Shown piece after piece: positions 5,724-7,193 of a stretch of DNA of 7,193 bases (position 1 is its first letter; each line of letters begins with the position of its first letter). The position numbers and the translations under genes were made by a program. This DNA comes from Hyphomicrobiaceae bacterium. Its GTDB lineage: Bacteria; Pseudomonadota; Alphaproteobacteria; Rhizobiales; MH13. The DNA is taken from positions 1-7,193 of the forward strand of contig JAGRKQ010000126.1 in the NCBI GenBank assembly GCA_020442235.1, read 5' to 3'. A model generated the notes under the pieces. That model worked only from the letters and a program-made list of their open reading frames with translations, was not told the DNA's origin and searched no databases.

Positions 5724-6083
5724 ATGGACAAGGATCGCCGCTTCATCCTGACCGCAACCGGACTGTTTGCCGGCCTCGCCCTTGCCGCCACGGCGGGGGT
5801 TCTGGTGCTGGCCCAGGCGCCGGAGGCGGCGGAAGGCCGGCTGGTGGCGGTCTTCAGCCCCAATACCGATGCGCAGAGCCGTTTCCGGGCGCTGGCGGCG
5901 AGCGGGGCGTCCTTCGTGCGTGAAAGCCTGCCGCAGACGATGGTGGTCGTCGACATCGCCGGCCCGGATGCGCCGGCGCGACTGCGTGCCGCAGGCGCCG
6001 TCCTCGTCTACGACCAGCTGCCCTTCGGCGGGGTGCTGGGCGGCTGCATCGCGCTGTTGCCGCTGGACGCGCGCGATCCCTGA
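5724..6083 (+). CDS. Small membrane-anchored protein of unknown function
   Basis: A 119-residue protein I cannot assign to a family. Residues 7-30 form one hydrophobic segment after a charged start (MDKDRR), which fits an uncleaved signal anchor or a signal peptide, with the rest in the periplasm. Residues 38-98 alternate strand-like and helix-like stretches: LVAVFSP, a helix from 48 to 60, ASFVRESL, TMVVVDIA, a helix from 82 to 90, then AVLVYDQ. That order resembles a small ferredoxin-like alpha/beta fold. A Gly-rich end (FGGVLGGC, single Cys108) follows. ATG 5724 is used; TTG 5718 is in frame but adds only two residues. No spaced Shine-Dalgarno is present, and a weak promoter-like arrangement just upstream would make a very short or absent leader. 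Its stop lies three bases from the convergent glcF stop. Composition matches its neighbours, and it is probably real. Confidence 0.65.
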   Translation: MDKDRRFILTATGLFAGLALAATAGVLVLAQAPEAAEGRLVAVFSPNTDAQSRFRALAASGASFVRESLPQTMVVVDIAGPDAPARLRAAGAVLVYDQLPFGGVLGGCIALLPLDARDP

Positions 6084-6086
6084 TCC

Positions 6087-7193
6087 TCAGACGGCCGCCA
6101 GCAGGGCGGCAACGGCATCCTCGTCCGGCGGACCGCCGGCGCCGCAGCGGCCGGCAACCTCGATCAGTTCCTCCGGCATCACCCCGCCATAGGCCCAGTC
6201 GAGCAGTTGCGCGGTGTGCAGGATCGGGATGTCGGTTCCGGTGGCGATCTGGGTCATGCAGCCGATGTTGCCGGCGGCAATGACGTCGGGAGCCGTCGCT
6301 TCGATATTCTTCACCTTGCGGTCGCGCAGTTTGGTCGCAAGCTCGCTCTGCAGGATGTTGTAGGTGCCGGCGGAGCCGCAACACAGATGCCCTTCGGCGG
6401 GTTCGGCGACGATGAAACCCGCCGACCGCAGCAGCCGTTTCGGCTCGCCGGTGATCTTCTGGCCGTGCTGCATGGAACAGGCCGAATGATAGGCGACGGT
6501 CAGCCCGGTCCTGACCCTGGGCGCGCCGAGATCGAGGGTCGTCAGATATTCGGTCACGTCCTTGGCGAGCGCCGTCACCTTTTGCGCCTTGTCGGCATAG
6601 GCCGGATCGAGACGCAGCATGTGGGCATAGTCCTTCACCGTCGTGCCGCAGCCCGAAGCGGTGATGAGGATGGCATCGAGCCCGCCCTTGTCGATCTCCG
6701 CCATCCAGGCGTCGACATTCCGGCGGGCGGCATCGAGCGCATCCTCCTCGCGCCCCATGTGATGCACCAGCGCCCCGCAACACCCCTCGCCCTTCGGCAA
6801 CACCACCTCGATGCCGAAGCGGGTGAGAAGACGGATCGTCGCGGCGTTGATTTCCGGATTGAGCACCGGCTGGGCGCAGCCGGTCATCACCGCAACGCGG
6901 CCGGTGCGCGAGCCGATCGCTTTCCAGGTCGTGCCCTGTTCCGGTCCGCGCGGCGGCACCCTGGACGGTGCCAGCGCCAGCATCGCCGCCAGCCGGCGGA
7001 ACGGCCCGCCAAGCGCCTCGAACAGCGGCGCCAACGGCTTTGAGAACAGCGCGGCGAACAACGACAGGCGGAAGCGCGCCGGATGCGGCAGAACGAAGGC
7101 CAGAAGGTTGCGCATCAGCCGGTCGGCCAGCGGGCGGCGATAGGTTGCCTCGATGTGGGCGCGGGCGTGATCGACGAGATGCATGTAATGCAC
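6087..7193 (-). CDS. glcF: Glycolate oxidase iron-sulfur subunit, partial (5' end outside window)
   Basis: GlcF is the iron-sulfur partner of GlcD and GlcE in membrane-associated glycolate oxidase, which turns glycolate into glyoxylate. The window holds 368 codons including those at the right edge. The first codons read VHYMHLVDHARAHIE, which in the family follows the second 4Fe-4S cluster motif, so GTG 7193 is internal and the N-terminal ferredoxin domains lie outside. Two cysteine-rich CCG domains are complete: Cys106, CCG at 138-140 and Cys182, then Cys239, CCG at 271-273 and Cys312 (numbered from the right edge of the window). LLDWAYG near the C-terminus is also typical. E. coli GlcF has 407 residues, so roughly 60-70 are missing. 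The related LutA/YkgE proteins carry CCG domains but lack this N-terminal arrangement. glcD and glcE would be expected upstream, beyond 7193. Confidence 0.93.
   Translation of the reverse strand: MHYMHLVDHARAHIEATYRRPLADRLMRNLLAFVLPHPARFRLSLFAALFSKPLAPLFEALGGPFRRLAAMLALAPSRVPPRGPEQGTTWKAIGSRTGRVAVMTGCAQPVLNPEINAATIRLLTRFGIEVVLPKGEGCCGALVHHMGREEDALDAARRNVDAWMAEIDKGGLDAILITASGCGTTVKDYAHMLRLDPAYADKAQKVTALAKDVTEYLTTLDLGAPRVRTGLTVAYHSACSMQHGQKITGEPKRLLRSAGFIVAEPAEGHLCCGSAGTYNILQSELATKLRDRKVKNIEATAPDVIAAGNIGCMTQIATGTDIPILHTAQLLDWAYGGVMPEELIEVAGRCGAGGPPDEDAVAALLAAV

Noticed and set aside
6094..6110. GCCGCC/GGCGGC hairpin near the convergent stops, as a terminator for the small anchored protein gene
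   Set aside because: No T-run follows in either direction, and it lies inside the Ala/Leu-rich final codons of glcF, which give such inverted repeats by chance.
6207..7043. Plus-strand open frame (278 codons) opposite glcF
   Set aside because: It is antisense to a gene with complete CCG domains, with no start signals.
1..7193. CRISPR arrays, tRNA or rRNA genes, insertion sequences, prophage or defence genes
   Set aside because: No regular repeat-spacer pattern, RNA gene, transposase, integrase or terminal inverted repeats were seen. Gene density and composition are even throughout.

Overview
The window reads as an ordinary chromosomal stretch of a GC-rich alphaproteobacterium, most likely of the order Hyphomicrobiales (Rhizobiales). 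The clues are the rhizobial-type start of histidyl-tRNA synthetase ([12 protein letters not shown]), a GlcF-type glycolate oxidase subunit, DUF2927 and DUF2189 proteins, an L,D-transpeptidase, and strong GC bias at third codon positions that creates long antisense open frames. Genus cannot be decided from this sequence. No mobile element, tRNA, rRNA or CRISPR array is visible.

Layout. Positions 1-2861 carry four minus-strand genes, which in transcription order are cheZ, tag, an MFS transporter and hisS (its 5' end only; the rest lies beyond position 1). The tag stop and MFS start share one base. A divergent intergenic region (2862-3027) with a candidate promoter leads to a plus-strand secreted DUF2927 protein (3028-3735). 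After a 219-base intergenic region with CtrA-like repeat pairs and a perfect hairpin comes a plus-strand periplasmic L,D-transpeptidase (3955-4692). A bidirectional terminator (4713-4742) separates it from a convergent minus-strand six-helix DUF2189 membrane protein (4768-5562). A divergent region with a small inverted repeat leads to a 119-residue membrane-anchored protein of unknown function (5724-6083). That gene converges, with only 3 bases between stops, on glcF (6087-7193, minus), whose 5' end lies beyond the window.

How the genes relate. Most look like independent housekeeping or envelope genes: DNA alkylation repair (tag), peptidoglycan cross-linking (L,D-transpeptidase), glycolate oxidation (glcF), protein synthesis (hisS) and chemotaxis signal termination (an orphan cheZ with no other chemotaxis gene near it). 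The tag-MFS overlap is the only tight coupling and suggests shared translation.

I do not see a clear new multi-gene system. The most interesting points are: (1) the DUF2927 protein carries what looks like an eroded metzincin motif in which all three zinc histidines are replaced; (2) the orphan CheZ ends in a peptide resembling the CheY-binding N-terminus of FliM; (3) two TTWACC-type repeat pairs at 11-base spacing, like CtrA boxes, precede the L,D-transpeptidase; and (4) a DNA glycosylase is translationally coupled to an exporter-like protein.
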